A stretch of DNA of 64,000 bases from Oscillatoria nigro-viridis PCC 7112 (GTDB lineage Bacteria > Cyanobacteriota > Cyanobacteriia > Cyanobacteriales > Microcoleaceae), in NCBI RefSeq assembly GCF_000317475.1, contig NC_019729.1, positions 3,796,501-3,860,500 on the forward strand, written 5' to 3'. Made by a program: the position numbers and the translations under genes. A model generated the notes under the pieces. It saw only the letters and a program-made list of their open reading frames with translations, did no database searches and was not told the origin of the DNA. Shown piece after piece: positions 51,317 through 58,958 of this stretch (positions within the stretch are counted from its first letter, which is position 1; each line of letters begins with the position of its first letter).

Positions 51317-51712
51317 ATGCAATTTGAGTTTCTGATTCCAAAACGCCCTGTATCTTTGCAAACGAGGCAGAGAAGCAAGCTACAGGATTGGCAAGCATTT
51401 GTGCGTACAGAAGCGTCAAAAACTTGGGTAGGAACTCCTTATTCAGGAAACGTTCATTTAACTTTAGTATACCTCTATGATACTGACCCTGTTGACACAG
51501 ACAATATAATAAAGCCCATACAGGACGCACTAATTGGGTTAGTTTATGAGGATGATTCACTTGTCACAGATGTGGAGTCGCATCGTCGCTCGCTTAGCGG
51601 CACATTTGACGTTGCTCTATGTCCGTTATTGTTGCTGCATGGCATAATATCTGGCCGTGAGTGCGTTTACGTTAGAATATGTCAAGCGAAAGCACTGGAG
51701 AGCTATCTATGA
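51317..51712 (+). CDS. RusA-like Holliday-junction endonuclease
   Basis: 131 residues from ATG MQFEFLIPKRPVSLQTR. The core VDTDNIIKPIQDALIGLVYEDDSLV (about 59-83) has the RusA pattern D-x-D-N-x-x-K-x-x-x-D-x-L with a later D-D: catalytic acids Asp60/Asp62, Asp70 and Asp79/80 and Lys66 are present. RusA cuts Holliday junctions as a dimer and is mostly found in prophages and mobile elements. The stop overlaps the next gene by 4 bp. Confidence 0.8.
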   Translation: MQFEFLIPKRPVSLQTRQRSKLQDWQAFVRTEASKTWVGTPYSGNVHLTLVYLYDTDPVDTDNIIKPIQDALIGLVYEDDSLVTDVESHRRSLSGTFDVALCPLLLLHGIISGRECVYVRICQAKALESYL

Positions 51713-52380
51713 CCGCTAAATTAATACACGACACATCAGTGTCTAAAATTGCTGAAAAATATCGGCAAGCAGGCTATAGAGTATTTGTTGAGCCTGAACC
51801 TGAAGACATCCCTTTCGATTTAGGGACATATCGCCCAAATTTGATTGCAAAAAGGAACGAAGCCGAAGGTTATATCATCGAATTCAATGGTTCTGGTAGG
51901 CAAACATCCATAGAAAGGTTGAGAGAAATTGCTGAAATAGTTTCTCAACATACCGGCTGGCGTTTCTTGTTAATTACTGAAGAAGATGCTTTACTGAAAG
52001 ACAACTCCCCTGAAGTAAATCTATTATCTTGGCAACAGATTTTTAGTATAAAATCGCAGAGTGAACGTCTAATCTCATTAGGAGAAAATGAAGGCGCGTT
52101 TTTGTTACTTTGGGTAATAATTGAAGCACTCCTTCGTAGGCGAGCTGAGGATGTTAGTATTCCAATTGAAAGATTTCCAACTGTATCTCTGATCAAACAT
52201 ATGTATTCGCAAGGAGAATTTTCAATAGAAGAGTACGATCGAGCAATGCTACTTAAAAGCCTAAGAAATCGATTTATTCATGGATTTCAGACACCAGAAA
52301 TCAATGAGTCTGTATCTGAATTGCTCGCCCTTGTCAATGAATTAATAAGTTTATGGGCACCACAAGCATCTGGGTCCTGA
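51709..52380 (+). CDS. Degenerate REase-like domain fused to HEPN-type domain
   Basis: 223 residues from the ATG overlapping the rusA-like stop. Residues 20-95 look like a PD-(D/E)xK fold (FDLGTYRPNLIAKRNEAEGYIIEFNG, then SIERLREIAEIVSQHTGWRFLLIT), but the usual P-D is P43-N44 and the E-x-K is E58-F-N60, so it is probably inactive. Residues 120-215 are helical with RNRFIH (Arg186-Asn187-x3-His191), the R-x4-H signature of HEPN ribonucleases. HEPN proteins act in toxin-antitoxin, abortive infection and CRISPR. ATGA coupling to a RusA-like enzyme suggests one unit. Confidence 0.65.
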   Translation: MTAKLIHDTSVSKIAEKYRQAGYRVFVEPEPEDIPFDLGTYRPNLIAKRNEAEGYIIEFNGSGRQTSIERLREIAEIVSQHTGWRFLLITEEDALLKDNSPEVNLLSWQQIFSIKSQSERLISLGENEGAFLLLWVIIEALLRRRAEDVSIPIERFPTVSLIKHMYSQGEFSIEEYDRAMLLKSLRNRFIHGFQTPEINESVSELLALVNELISLWAPQASGS

Positions 52381-52580
52381 GAGGAGGTTCCGCAAAAGGA
52401 GCGTGCTAACTGCGCTTCACAAAGTCCGCGCGATCGCACTTATCCCGAGCAAGAATCGCCCTAGCCAACAAGTGAGATAGAAGCGTGAACCCTTAACTTT
52501 GTTGATCTGCTATTTCTCAACAGGCATTTGCCACTTAGAAATATTTGCCCAAGTCCTCTGTTTTTTGGTGACAGCATTCG

Positions 52581-53468
52581 ATGGAAAATCGAAGATTGAA
52601 TAAAAACTTAGTATTTCCACAACCAGCTTTTCAACGATTTTGGCGATCGACTTCGGGGAAAATCGGCTTAATTTTGACTGTAGCGCTGACGAGCTCGGCA
52701 CTGTTGGCCCCCCTACTTTCCCCTTACGATTCGGCGGTCGATCGAGATTATTTGTCGCGCTTAGTGGCTCCTAGCGCTAAACATTGGTTCGGCACCGACG
52801 GTTTGGGGCGAGATTTGTTGGTGCGGGTGTGGCACGGATTGGGGATATCTTTAGTCGTGAGCTTGGTTTCTGTGGGTGCGGGTTTAATTTTAGGAGCGCT
52901 TTTGGGGCTGGTGGCGGGGTATTTTCGGGGGTTGCTGGAAATTGCGATCGGCACTTTGGCGGATATTTTGCTAGCTTTTCCTTCGATTTTACTGGCGATC
53001 GCGGTTGTTACCGTCACCGGGCCGAGCCTGCAAAGCGTAATTATCGCCGTCAGCCTCGTGCAAATTCCGATTTACATCCGCTTAACTCGCAGTATGGTGC
53101 TGTCTCTGCGGGAACAAGAATTTGTTTTGGCTGTCAAGGCCTTGGGCGCCAGCGATTTACGGATTATTTTTCGCCACATTTTGCCGGGAAGTCTGGCGCC
53201 TCTAGTTGTACAAGCAACTCTTTCGACTGGTACGGCAACACTAGAAGCTGCTGGTTTGGGTTTTTTGGGTTTGGGCGCACAGCCGCCCGCCCCGGAGTTG
53301 GGAACTATGCTTTCTGATGCTTTTAAGGGCGGATACGCTCTTTCGTCTCCTTGGACTATTTTGTTTCCAGGTTTGCTCATTACCCTGACTGTTCTTGGTT
53401 TCAATCTTTTGGGCGACGGGCTGCGAGACGCTTTAGACCCCAGATCCAATGCTGCGGCAAGGAAATAG
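52581..53468 (+). CDS. Peptide/nickel-type ABC transporter permease (DppC/OppC family)
   Basis: 295 residues. Typical N-terminus before the first TM (FWRSTSGKIGLILTVALTSSALLAPLLSPYD), then HWFGTDGLGRDLLVRVWHGLGISL, the EAA loop region REQEFVLAVKALGASDLRIIFRHILPGSLAPLVVQATL and about six TM helices, ending GDGLRDALDPR. It would take up oligopeptides or similar substrates with a DppB-type partner, ATPases and a binding protein, none of which is adjacent here. Confidence 0.9.
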   Translation: MENRRLNKNLVFPQPAFQRFWRSTSGKIGLILTVALTSSALLAPLLSPYDSAVDRDYLSRLVAPSAKHWFGTDGLGRDLLVRVWHGLGISLVVSLVSVGAGLILGALLGLVAGYFRGLLEIAIGTLADILLAFPSILLAIAVVTVTGPSLQSVIIAVSLVQIPIYIRLTRSMVLSLREQEFVLAVKALGASDLRIIFRHILPGSLAPLVVQATLSTGTATLEAAGLGFLGLGAQPPAPELGTMLSDAFKGGYALSSPWTILFPGLLITLTVLGFNLLGDGLRDALDPRSNAAARK

Positions 53469-53549
53469 CAATATTCAGGAGTTACACAGCAAGCACAGTA
53501 TTTGAGCAATACTGTGCCTCCTCTAAAAAATTGTTCATGTATGCTCAAA

Positions 53550-53821
53550 CTTTTGGCGGGAGTTGAAGACATTTCAAAGTCGTAGCCTGGGCTGCCGACT
53601 GAGGTGATACCCGCTTTGACTACCTGCATTAAGATTGGCGCGGATAGGCTGCGGTCGTGCCCGATCGCGATTGTTAATGCCGCTGATTTATTGACTTTTT
53701 GCACCAGCCAACTCACAAAGGCTTGCCCCAAAATAGTCGCCATTTGCGGGGTGGGGTTAACCTGTTCGTCTGGAACGCCTTCGAGGGCGATACCGCGAAT
53801 GTCTGAACCATGGTGCAGCTT
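53550..53821 (-). pseudogene. Phosphomannomutase/phosphoglucomutase N-terminal remnant
   Basis: Reading the minus strand from about 53821: KKLHHGSDIRGIALEGVP, then NPTPQMATILGQAFVSWLVQKVNK, LTIAIGHDRSLSAPILMQVVKAGITSVGS and YDFEMSSTPAKS, then unrelated sequence. GSDIRG, AIGxDxR and TPA are N-terminal motifs of alpha-D-phosphohexomutases. The phosphoserine loop and the rest of the ~460-residue enzyme are gone, and a TGA precedes the fragment. Confidence 0.7.
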
Positions 53822-53948
53822 TTTTCAGTTATACTTTTGCATAATAATCAATAGTAACTTTTCAGCAACGCATCAGTTTACGACAAGTGTTAACCAGAGA
53901 TTGTTAGATTGGATACTATCAACAAATAGGCCAGCTTGAACAGCGACT

Positions 53949-54075
53949 TACAAAAGTTATCAAAAGCGATCGCACAGCATGAATTTATTAAAAGCGATCG
54001 CACAGCATGAATTATGTCCAATCCGGCTATATCTGAAAGCATGAATTATATCAAATCCGGTTATATCTGAATGAT
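53949..54075. repeat. Short direct duplications
   Basis: AAAAGCGATCGCACAGCATG occurs twice (about 53961 and 53990) and the block GCATGAATTATxTCxAATCCGGxTATATCTGAA occurs twice in the next 70 bp. Nested tandem duplications around a HIP1 site. Confidence 0.7.
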
Positions 54076-54333
54076 ATAGAAGTGCGAGCCTCCCGCTCGC
54101 TATCGAAAGCAAGGCGCGAGAGTGGGAGGATTTCTCTTCTGCCCTCTTCCCCTTTCCCTCTTCCTTCGATATTCTGGGATTATTTCAAGGAACAAATCCG
54201 CACTCTGACCATCGTGCCACTGCTATTCAAAGCGCACAGAAATCAGCTTCTTTGTAAAACTCCACAGTTCATTTTTCAAACAGCAGTCTATTTCTTTTTT
54301 TGCCCGCTTTCGTTTTAATAAAGCCTTGATTTG

Positions 54334-54498
54334 TTACCTTCCACTTAAAAATTCGGCACGGTTGCGCCACTGTGAATCTTCGGTGTAAGCTAAGGCTACT
54401 CGTTTTGGATCGCGGGTATTCCAGGCATCTTCTGCGGCTTGAACTTGAGTTTTAGCAGTTTCCCGCGTAAAAGGCGAGAGTGGTGGTTTAGTTTCCAT
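54334..54498 (-). pseudogene. Truncated DUF1348 (NTF2-like) gene
   Basis: 54 codons: [18 protein letters not shown], then [39 protein letters not shown]. The phrase [26 protein letters not shown] is the N-terminal third of DUF1348 proteins, which normally run to about 150 residues. The frame ends just after the first helices and the following DNA does not continue it, so it is a broken copy. Confidence 0.7.
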
Positions 54499-54550
54499 CG
54501 GGTTGAATGATTTTGCTCCTTTTTAACGAGTCATCGAACTTAGCCTCATA

Positions 54551-55282
54551 ATGAACACAGCACAAGACCACTATAACCAGCAACTTGCTGCTGTTTACAG
54601 TTGGATGTCAGGAAATCCTGAAGCAGCGATCGAACGAAATCACGCTCTTTTTTGTCAATTGGCGCTCGACTCCGCACCGCGAGGATTAGCCATTGATTTA
54701 GGTGCAGGCTCAGGATTTCAATCTATTCCTTTAGCGAAATTAGGCTTTTCGGTAGTAGCTATAGATTTCTGTGATGCCCTACTTTCAGAGTTACGCGATC
54801 GCGCTAAACATCTTTCCATCCGTACCATTCACGACGATCTGCTTAATTTCTCGCAACATATTCAGGAACAGGCGCAGCTAATTGTTTGCATGGGCGACAC
54901 ACTTACACACCTAGAATCATTGAGTGCTGTCGATTCATTACTTTTGGACATTGAGCGCTGGCTGATTGAGAATGGGATGTTGATTTTAACTTTCCGCGAT
55001 TATGTTTCAGCAGAGCTTCATGGAACTCAGCGTTTTATTCCTGTACAAAGTGATGAATTTACAATCCTTACTTGTTTCTTGGAGTATCAGGAAAACAGCG
55101 TAGCAGTCCATGACTTACTCTATCAAAAACAGGGCGATCGGTGGTCATTCAGTGCCAGTTCTTACCAAAAACTGCGGCTCAATAAAAATTGGTTGTGCGA
55201 TCGGCTATCTGAAATAGGTTTACAGGTACTTCAGAACGAGATGATTAATGGAATGGTTTGTATCGCTGCCAAGAAATTTTAA
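54551..55282 (+). CDS. SAM-dependent methyltransferase
   Basis: 243 residues. Motif I GLAIDLGAGSGFQSIPLAKLGFSVVAIDFCDALLSEL shows a class I methyltransferase; AQLIVCMGDTLTHL is the motif II/III region. C-terminal strands (WSFSASSYQKLRLN) are family-specific. The substrate is unknown, although the overall pattern resembles small-molecule methyltransferases. Its stop codon lies in a strong hairpin. Confidence 0.85.
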   Translation: MNTAQDHYNQQLAAVYSWMSGNPEAAIERNHALFCQLALDSAPRGLAIDLGAGSGFQSIPLAKLGFSVVAIDFCDALLSELRDRAKHLSIRTIHDDLLNFSQHIQEQAQLIVCMGDTLTHLESLSAVDSLLLDIERWLIENGMLILTFRDYVSAELHGTQRFIPVQSDEFTILTCFLEYQENSVAVHDLLYQKQGDRWSFSASSYQKLRLNKNWLCDRLSEIGLQVLQNEMINGMVCIAAKKF

Positions 55283-55319
55283 CCTGAAGTTCCCTCCTGC
55301 GGGGAACTTCAGGTTAAAA
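55277..55319 (+). terminator. 18-bp hairpin overlapping the methyltransferase stop
   Basis: TTTTAACCTGAAGTTCCC (55277-55294) pairs with GGGAACTTCAGGTTAAAA (55302-55319) with a 7-base loop. The T-rich arm lies 5' on the plus strand, so as a rho-independent terminator it would work best for minus-strand transcripts. Confidence 0.6.
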
Positions 55320-55492
55320 AGTCAACAGAGGATGCTTCACCATGACCAGAAGTTACTGAAGGCGCTTCTGATAAACTTCAGATGTTAGCCCGATCGCAAC
55401 CCTTCTGTCAAAGACTTGATTTGAGTCGCATTTGCCTCTCGCTGTTGGGCGATCCCCACAATCTAGCAGACAAATGTCAATCACCTTAGCTT

Positions 55493-55537
55493 TATGTAAG
55501 TTAAGTAGGTCGGTTCCCATCCCACTTAACTTACATA
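55493..55537. repeat. Perfect 14-bp inverted repeat in the DUF2997 upstream region
   Basis: TATGTAAGTTAAGT and ACTTAACTTACATA enclose 17 bases. There is no T-run, so an RNA structure or protein-binding site is possible. The 556-bp gap 55283-55838 holds no gene. Confidence 0.55.
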
Positions 55538-55838
55538 CCGACTCTCCCCGATCGCTCTTCCCTTCCGATCCCTCCCAAATAGCCCTTGCGAATATTCACC
55601 ACTCATGTATGACTTGACTGATGTCACGATGTACGCGAAACTTTACATACAACTGATGTATTGCTTCTAAATATTAATAAGTTCTGTTAAGTTGTGACTC
55701 AAAACCTATCAATTCGTCAAAATTGATATAGCACTTTGTCAGTCAGCCAACTCTCAAGAAGCGACTTCAGGAGGCATCGTCCCTGGCTTGCTGGTGTCGG
55801 TGTCTGATCTCACTATTCCTATTCAGTCAGCCCGAACT

Positions 55839-56048
55839 ATGGAAACACTAGAGTTTGTGATCTATCCAGATGGCCGCGTACAGGAAACAGTCACCGGCAT
55901 TGTCGGTGCTTCCTGCGCTGAGGTAACGGCTGCAATTGAAGCTCAGCTCGGCGTGGTGCTTCATCAAGAGTCAACATCTGAGTATTTCACGCAAGCGCTG
56001 CATCAGTCAGCCGAAGCGACGGCCCAAGTGGCTTTTAGCGATTGGTAA
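55839..56048 (+). CDS. DUF2997-family small protein
   Basis: 69 residues from ATG METLEFVIYPDGRVQETVTGIVG, ASCAEVTAAIEAQLG. The pattern [IV]xPDGxVxExVxGxxGxxCxxxTxxIExxLG is DUF2997, which in cyanobacteria stands just before ycf35. The conserved cysteine (ASCAEV) is present. A longer upstream start lacks family likeness. It forms a string with ycf35 (40 bp) and the ferredoxin (77 bp). Confidence 0.85.
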   Translation: METLEFVIYPDGRVQETVTGIVGASCAEVTAAIEAQLGVVLHQESTSEYFTQALHQSAEATAQVAFSDW

Positions 56049-56088
56049 TTTTTTTTGTTGAGTTCACTTAAATTTTTTTGGAATCACC

Positions 56089-56475
56089 ATGTCACACTTT
56101 AGCCAAATTAAGACCCAGATCCGCAATTTGAATTCTTTGGAAGCTGCTTTAACTGACTTGGGTATCGACTGGAAGTCGGGCCCGACTGAGGTGCGCGGCT
56201 ATCGCGGCCTAACCAGCACCGCTGAGGTGGTGATTGAGCAAAAAAACGGCTACGACGTAGGTTTTAGCTGGAACGGGACTGAGTATGAATTGGTGGCTGA
56301 CTTGCAGTTTTGGCAGCAAGCTTGGTCTGTAGACCGTTTTCTGAATAAGGTGACTCAGCGCTACGCTTACCATACTGTGGTGAATGAAAGCGCTAAGCAG
56401 GGTTTCCAAGTTTCTGAGCAAAAGCAAAATCAAGACGGTTCGCTCCGCTTGGTGGTGCAGCGCTGGTGCGCTTAA
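56089..56475 (+). CDS. ycf35: Ycf35 / DUF1257 protein
   Basis: 128 residues. MSHFSQIKTQIRNLNSLEAALTDLGIDW and FSWNGTEYELVADLQFW, FLNKVTQRYAYHTVVNESAKQGF match Ycf35, conserved in cyanobacteria and red-algal plastids. Function is not established. It is flanked by DUF2997 and a ferredoxin, a conserved trio that suggests a shared redox-linked task (inference). Confidence 0.92.
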   Translation: MSHFSQIKTQIRNLNSLEAALTDLGIDWKSGPTEVRGYRGLTSTAEVVIEQKNGYDVGFSWNGTEYELVADLQFWQQAWSVDRFLNKVTQRYAYHTVVNESAKQGFQVSEQKQNQDGSLRLVVQRWCA

Positions 56476-56552
56476 TAGTTTTGCAAGATTTTTGCAATCT
56501 TGTCTCATCAAAGTCCGCCTCTGCGGACTTATTTACTCTTGTGGGGGTCTAA

Positions 56553-57023
56553 ATGTCTGAGCTTTCTGAACTCGGAATAGATACAGCAAGCGATCGCTCT
56601 GGTTTAGAGCCGGAGTTGGGAGGTTTTTTGCGGGATGCGCCCGATCGCTCTGGTTTGGAACCGGAGTTGGGCGGCGTGTTGCGCCAAAAAGGTGTCTATG
56701 TTGATGAGATTACCTGCATTGGCTGCAAGCACTGCGCTCACGTTGCTCGCAATACTTTTTATATTGAACCGGATTACGGTCGATCGCGCGTAGTTCGACA
56801 AGACGGGGATTCTGAAGAGTTGATTGCTGAGGCGATCGACACTTGTCCGGTGAATTGCATTCACTGGGTTGATTACACCGAACTCAAGAATCTGGAAGAA
56901 GAACGCAAGGATCAGGTGATTCCTGTCGTTGGTTTTCCGGTGGATTTTGCGATGGTTCGGGCCGGTGTTCGCCAGCGACAAAAGAATAAGTTGCGCGATC
57001 GCAAGTTCAAAGGTGGCCATTGA
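56553..57023 (+). CDS. Single-cluster [4Fe-4S] ferredoxin-like protein with N-terminal duplication
   Basis: 156 residues. Cys55, Cys58, Cys61 (CIGCKHC) and Cys98 before Pro (TCPVNC) form one [4Fe-4S] site; Cys102 is extra. The first 45 residues hold a near-perfect repeat, DRSGLEPELGG at 14-24 and 31-41, from a ~51-bp DNA duplication. C-terminal PVVGFPVDFAMVRAGVRQRQKNKLRDRKF is typical for this cyanobacterial/plant group. A small GTCCGC/GCGGAC hairpin precedes the gene, a strong terminator follows. Confidence 0.88.
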   Translation: MSELSELGIDTASDRSGLEPELGGFLRDAPDRSGLEPELGGVLRQKGVYVDEITCIGCKHCAHVARNTFYIEPDYGRSRVVRQDGDSEELIAEAIDTCPVNCIHWVDYTELKNLEEERKDQVIPVVGFPVDFAMVRAGVRQRQKNKLRDRKFKGGH

Positions 57024-57070
57024 AATCCCCAATTCCCATCCGCAGCTTGAAACCTGTGGCTCAAACAACA

Positions 57071-57096
57071 AAAACAGCCCGCGCGGGCTGTTTTTT
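57071..57096. terminator. Rho-independent terminator (bidirectional)
   Basis: AAAACAGCCCGC-GCGGGCTGTTTT with six T on the plus strand and an A-run on the other side, shared by the convergent ferredoxin and YiaA/B genes. Confidence 0.9.
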
Positions 57097-57118
57097 GTAT
57101 ACATTGTATAATTTAAGT

Positions 57119-57400
57119 TTATTTGAGAGGATGGTGCTCAGCGAGAATTTTCTCAACTCTAGCTTCGTCGATTCTGGCCGTTAATGTTGATGCCTCGTTG
57201 TTATCGCGAATAGTTTTTGCTAAAGTAAAAGACGAGCCGACAGAAAAAGTTAAACCCATACCCATAAAAGCTTTCTGCCAGGGGTCTACCTGTAAATAAA
57301 TGATACCTACAGTAGTTGCGGAAAGGGCAAGAATAAAAGAAACCCAGCACTGAAGTATCCAAGCATTAGTATCTTTTTGGCGTATGATTTGTTTCTGCAT
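57119..57400 (-). CDS. YiaA/YiaB-family two-helix membrane protein
   Basis: 93 residues. KDTNAWILQCWVSFILALSATTVGIIYLQVDPWQKAFMGMGLTFSVGSSFTLAKTIRDNNEA is the YiaAB two-helix domain with two TM segments (about 14-36 and 45-63). The short C-terminal tail LTARIDEARVEKILAEHHPLK is cytoplasmic and conserved in cyanobacteria. Function unknown. Confidence 0.85.
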   Translation of the reverse strand: MQKQIIRQKDTNAWILQCWVSFILALSATTVGIIYLQVDPWQKAFMGMGLTFSVGSSFTLAKTIRDNNEASTLTARIDEARVEKILAEHHPLK

Positions 57401-57627
57401 AGTGCCTCTAAGTCACATATATCTTTTGGTTCATTAACTTAAAGAATAGATAGCGTGAGTGAAGCGGTCAGGAGAGCAGGGGACAGTTTCTATAAGTGAA
57501 CAGTGCGATCGGGCTTTTGACTAAAAATTAGAACGCTGTAGATAGGTTTTCAGGCTCAAGGAAGAGTCGCAGCGAGTGGACAGTTTGAAAACTCCACTAA
57601 GGAAAGCTAATTTTTTCTCAAAATAGC

Positions 57628-57655
57628 GTAAGGTGCGCGGCCCGGCGCACCCTAC
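57628..57655. terminator. GC-rich hairpin downstream of the coiled-coil cluster
   Basis: GTAAGGTGCGC-GGCCCG-GCGCACCCTAC, an 11-bp stem with one mismatch, about 110 bp after the stop of the last cluster gene. The same kind of GTAGGGTGCGC palindrome is common in cyanobacteria. Nothing else was seen in 57401-57763 beyond a TTTGACTGTTGAGCGG block shared with 58899. Confidence 0.5.
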
Positions 57656-57763
57656 TTCTCCCACTCCGCCTCCGCTGACGAGAGTTTGACTGTTGAGCGG
57701 TTTCAAGCGCTGACTCTTATCTACTTCGATTGTGTAGCCCCGCTTTCAACCGCCGAGTTCGAT

Positions 57764-58858
57764 CTACTTATTTTTTTGCTGAGTCTTCGCTTGTTCGATC
57801 GCAATTTCCCTCACTGCTTGGAAAGAACTCAAATTCGATGCACCTTCAATTGCCTTCACCGCCAAATCTTGAACCTGTTTCAAAGCAGAATCCAGTTGTT
57901 TTGACAAGCTAACAATGCGCTCATCTTGATTTTGAATAGTCTGCAACATCCCTTGAATTTGCAGTTCGTAATTTTGCTTTTGCCCTTCGATATCTTTAGC
58001 AGACAAATCAGCCTTAACTTTAGCTTGATAATTGCCAATATTGCGGCCGTTATCTTTCCCGTTCTTGATATTAGCTTCCAGTTCTTTCGGAAAAGCTTCT
58101 ACCTTAGCTTTCACCTCAGCATAAAGTTTTTCTCGTTCCGCAATAGATTTTTCGCGTTCCGCCCACTGTTTCTCCTGTTCTTGCTGAAACTCTTCGATTT
58201 CTTGATACAGCCTTTTCTGGCGCTGTTCGTATTCTTCGATGTCGAGATTTCGCTGAAGATTCAAATCGTAATCATACAACTCTTCATCCCGCTGGCGAGC
58301 TTTTTGCTGATTCTCATTGCGTTCTTTAACGGTCAACTTTTGCAGTTCCTGCTCTTTTTCCCAAGCTTGCCGGCGTTCCAACAATTCCTGTTCAACAGTT
58401 TCGCGCTGTTCGCTGAGTTCCCCAGCAAAACTTTTCGCGCTTTCTTCGTACTGTTGAATTAAATTGTCCAGCGTATCTTCTGCAACATCTTCTAAACTAT
58501 GCAACTCTTGCAGTTGTTGGATTTCGTCGCCGACAGTTCGCTGCAATTCCCCCAGTTTAGACGCTTCTGTTGTCAGTTTTTCCGACAGTTCGCTGACAGC
58601 GGCACCGAAGCCAAATTGCAGTAAGATTAAATTGTCGATCGTCCCCTGCATTTTTTGTTTGCTTTCAGTGAAACCCATTGCTTTTCTTGCTTCCGCTATT
58701 GCTAGTTCTTTGACTGCGATTTCTGATTGAGAAATATTGGCAGATTTATCGTTATTAAGCTGCTTCAGTTGCGAATCGAGTGCATTTTTTTCCTGTTCCA
58801 ACTGTTTATAAGCTTCTAATATTTCAGCCTTCGTATTTTTGTCATTCATTCTCGCCAT
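57764..58858 (-). CDS. Coiled-coil protein, paralogue 2 of the cluster
   Basis: 364 residues from the ATG at 58858: AGGAG lies 9 bases upstream, and the N-terminus MARMNDKNTKAEIL then lines up with MTIATAKDSKAQIL of the next gene. Other ATGs 1-3 codons earlier are too close to that site. Nearly all helical, rich in Glu/Gln/Lys, with long coiled coils (about 1-60 and 110-270) broken by a conserved FGFGAAVSELSEKLTTEASKLGELQ segment. No membrane segment or enzyme motif. Last gene of the five-gene minus-strand cluster. Function unknown. Confidence 0.72.
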   Translation of the reverse strand: MARMNDKNTKAEILEAYKQLEQEKNALDSQLKQLNNDKSANISQSEIAVKELAIAEARKAMGFTESKQKMQGTIDNLILLQFGFGAAVSELSEKLTTEASKLGELQRTVGDEIQQLQELHSLEDVAEDTLDNLIQQYEESAKSFAGELSEQRETVEQELLERRQAWEKEQELQKLTVKERNENQQKARQRDEELYDYDLNLQRNLDIEEYEQRQKRLYQEIEEFQQEQEKQWAEREKSIAEREKLYAEVKAKVEAFPKELEANIKNGKDNGRNIGNYQAKVKADLSAKDIEGQKQNYELQIQGMLQTIQNQDERIVSLSKQLDSALKQVQDLAVKAIEGASNLSSFQAVREIAIEQAKTQQKNK

Positions 58859-58958
58859 CGCTTTCATCTCCTAACTTTGTTAGTCCGCATCGGCGGACTT
58901 TGTTTGACTCTTGAGCGGTTTCAACCGCCGATTATTATCAAAAATTGAGCTACAAACC

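Noticed and set aside
53604..53939. 111-codon plus-strand frame
   Set aside because: It is the antisense shadow of the phosphomutase remnant.
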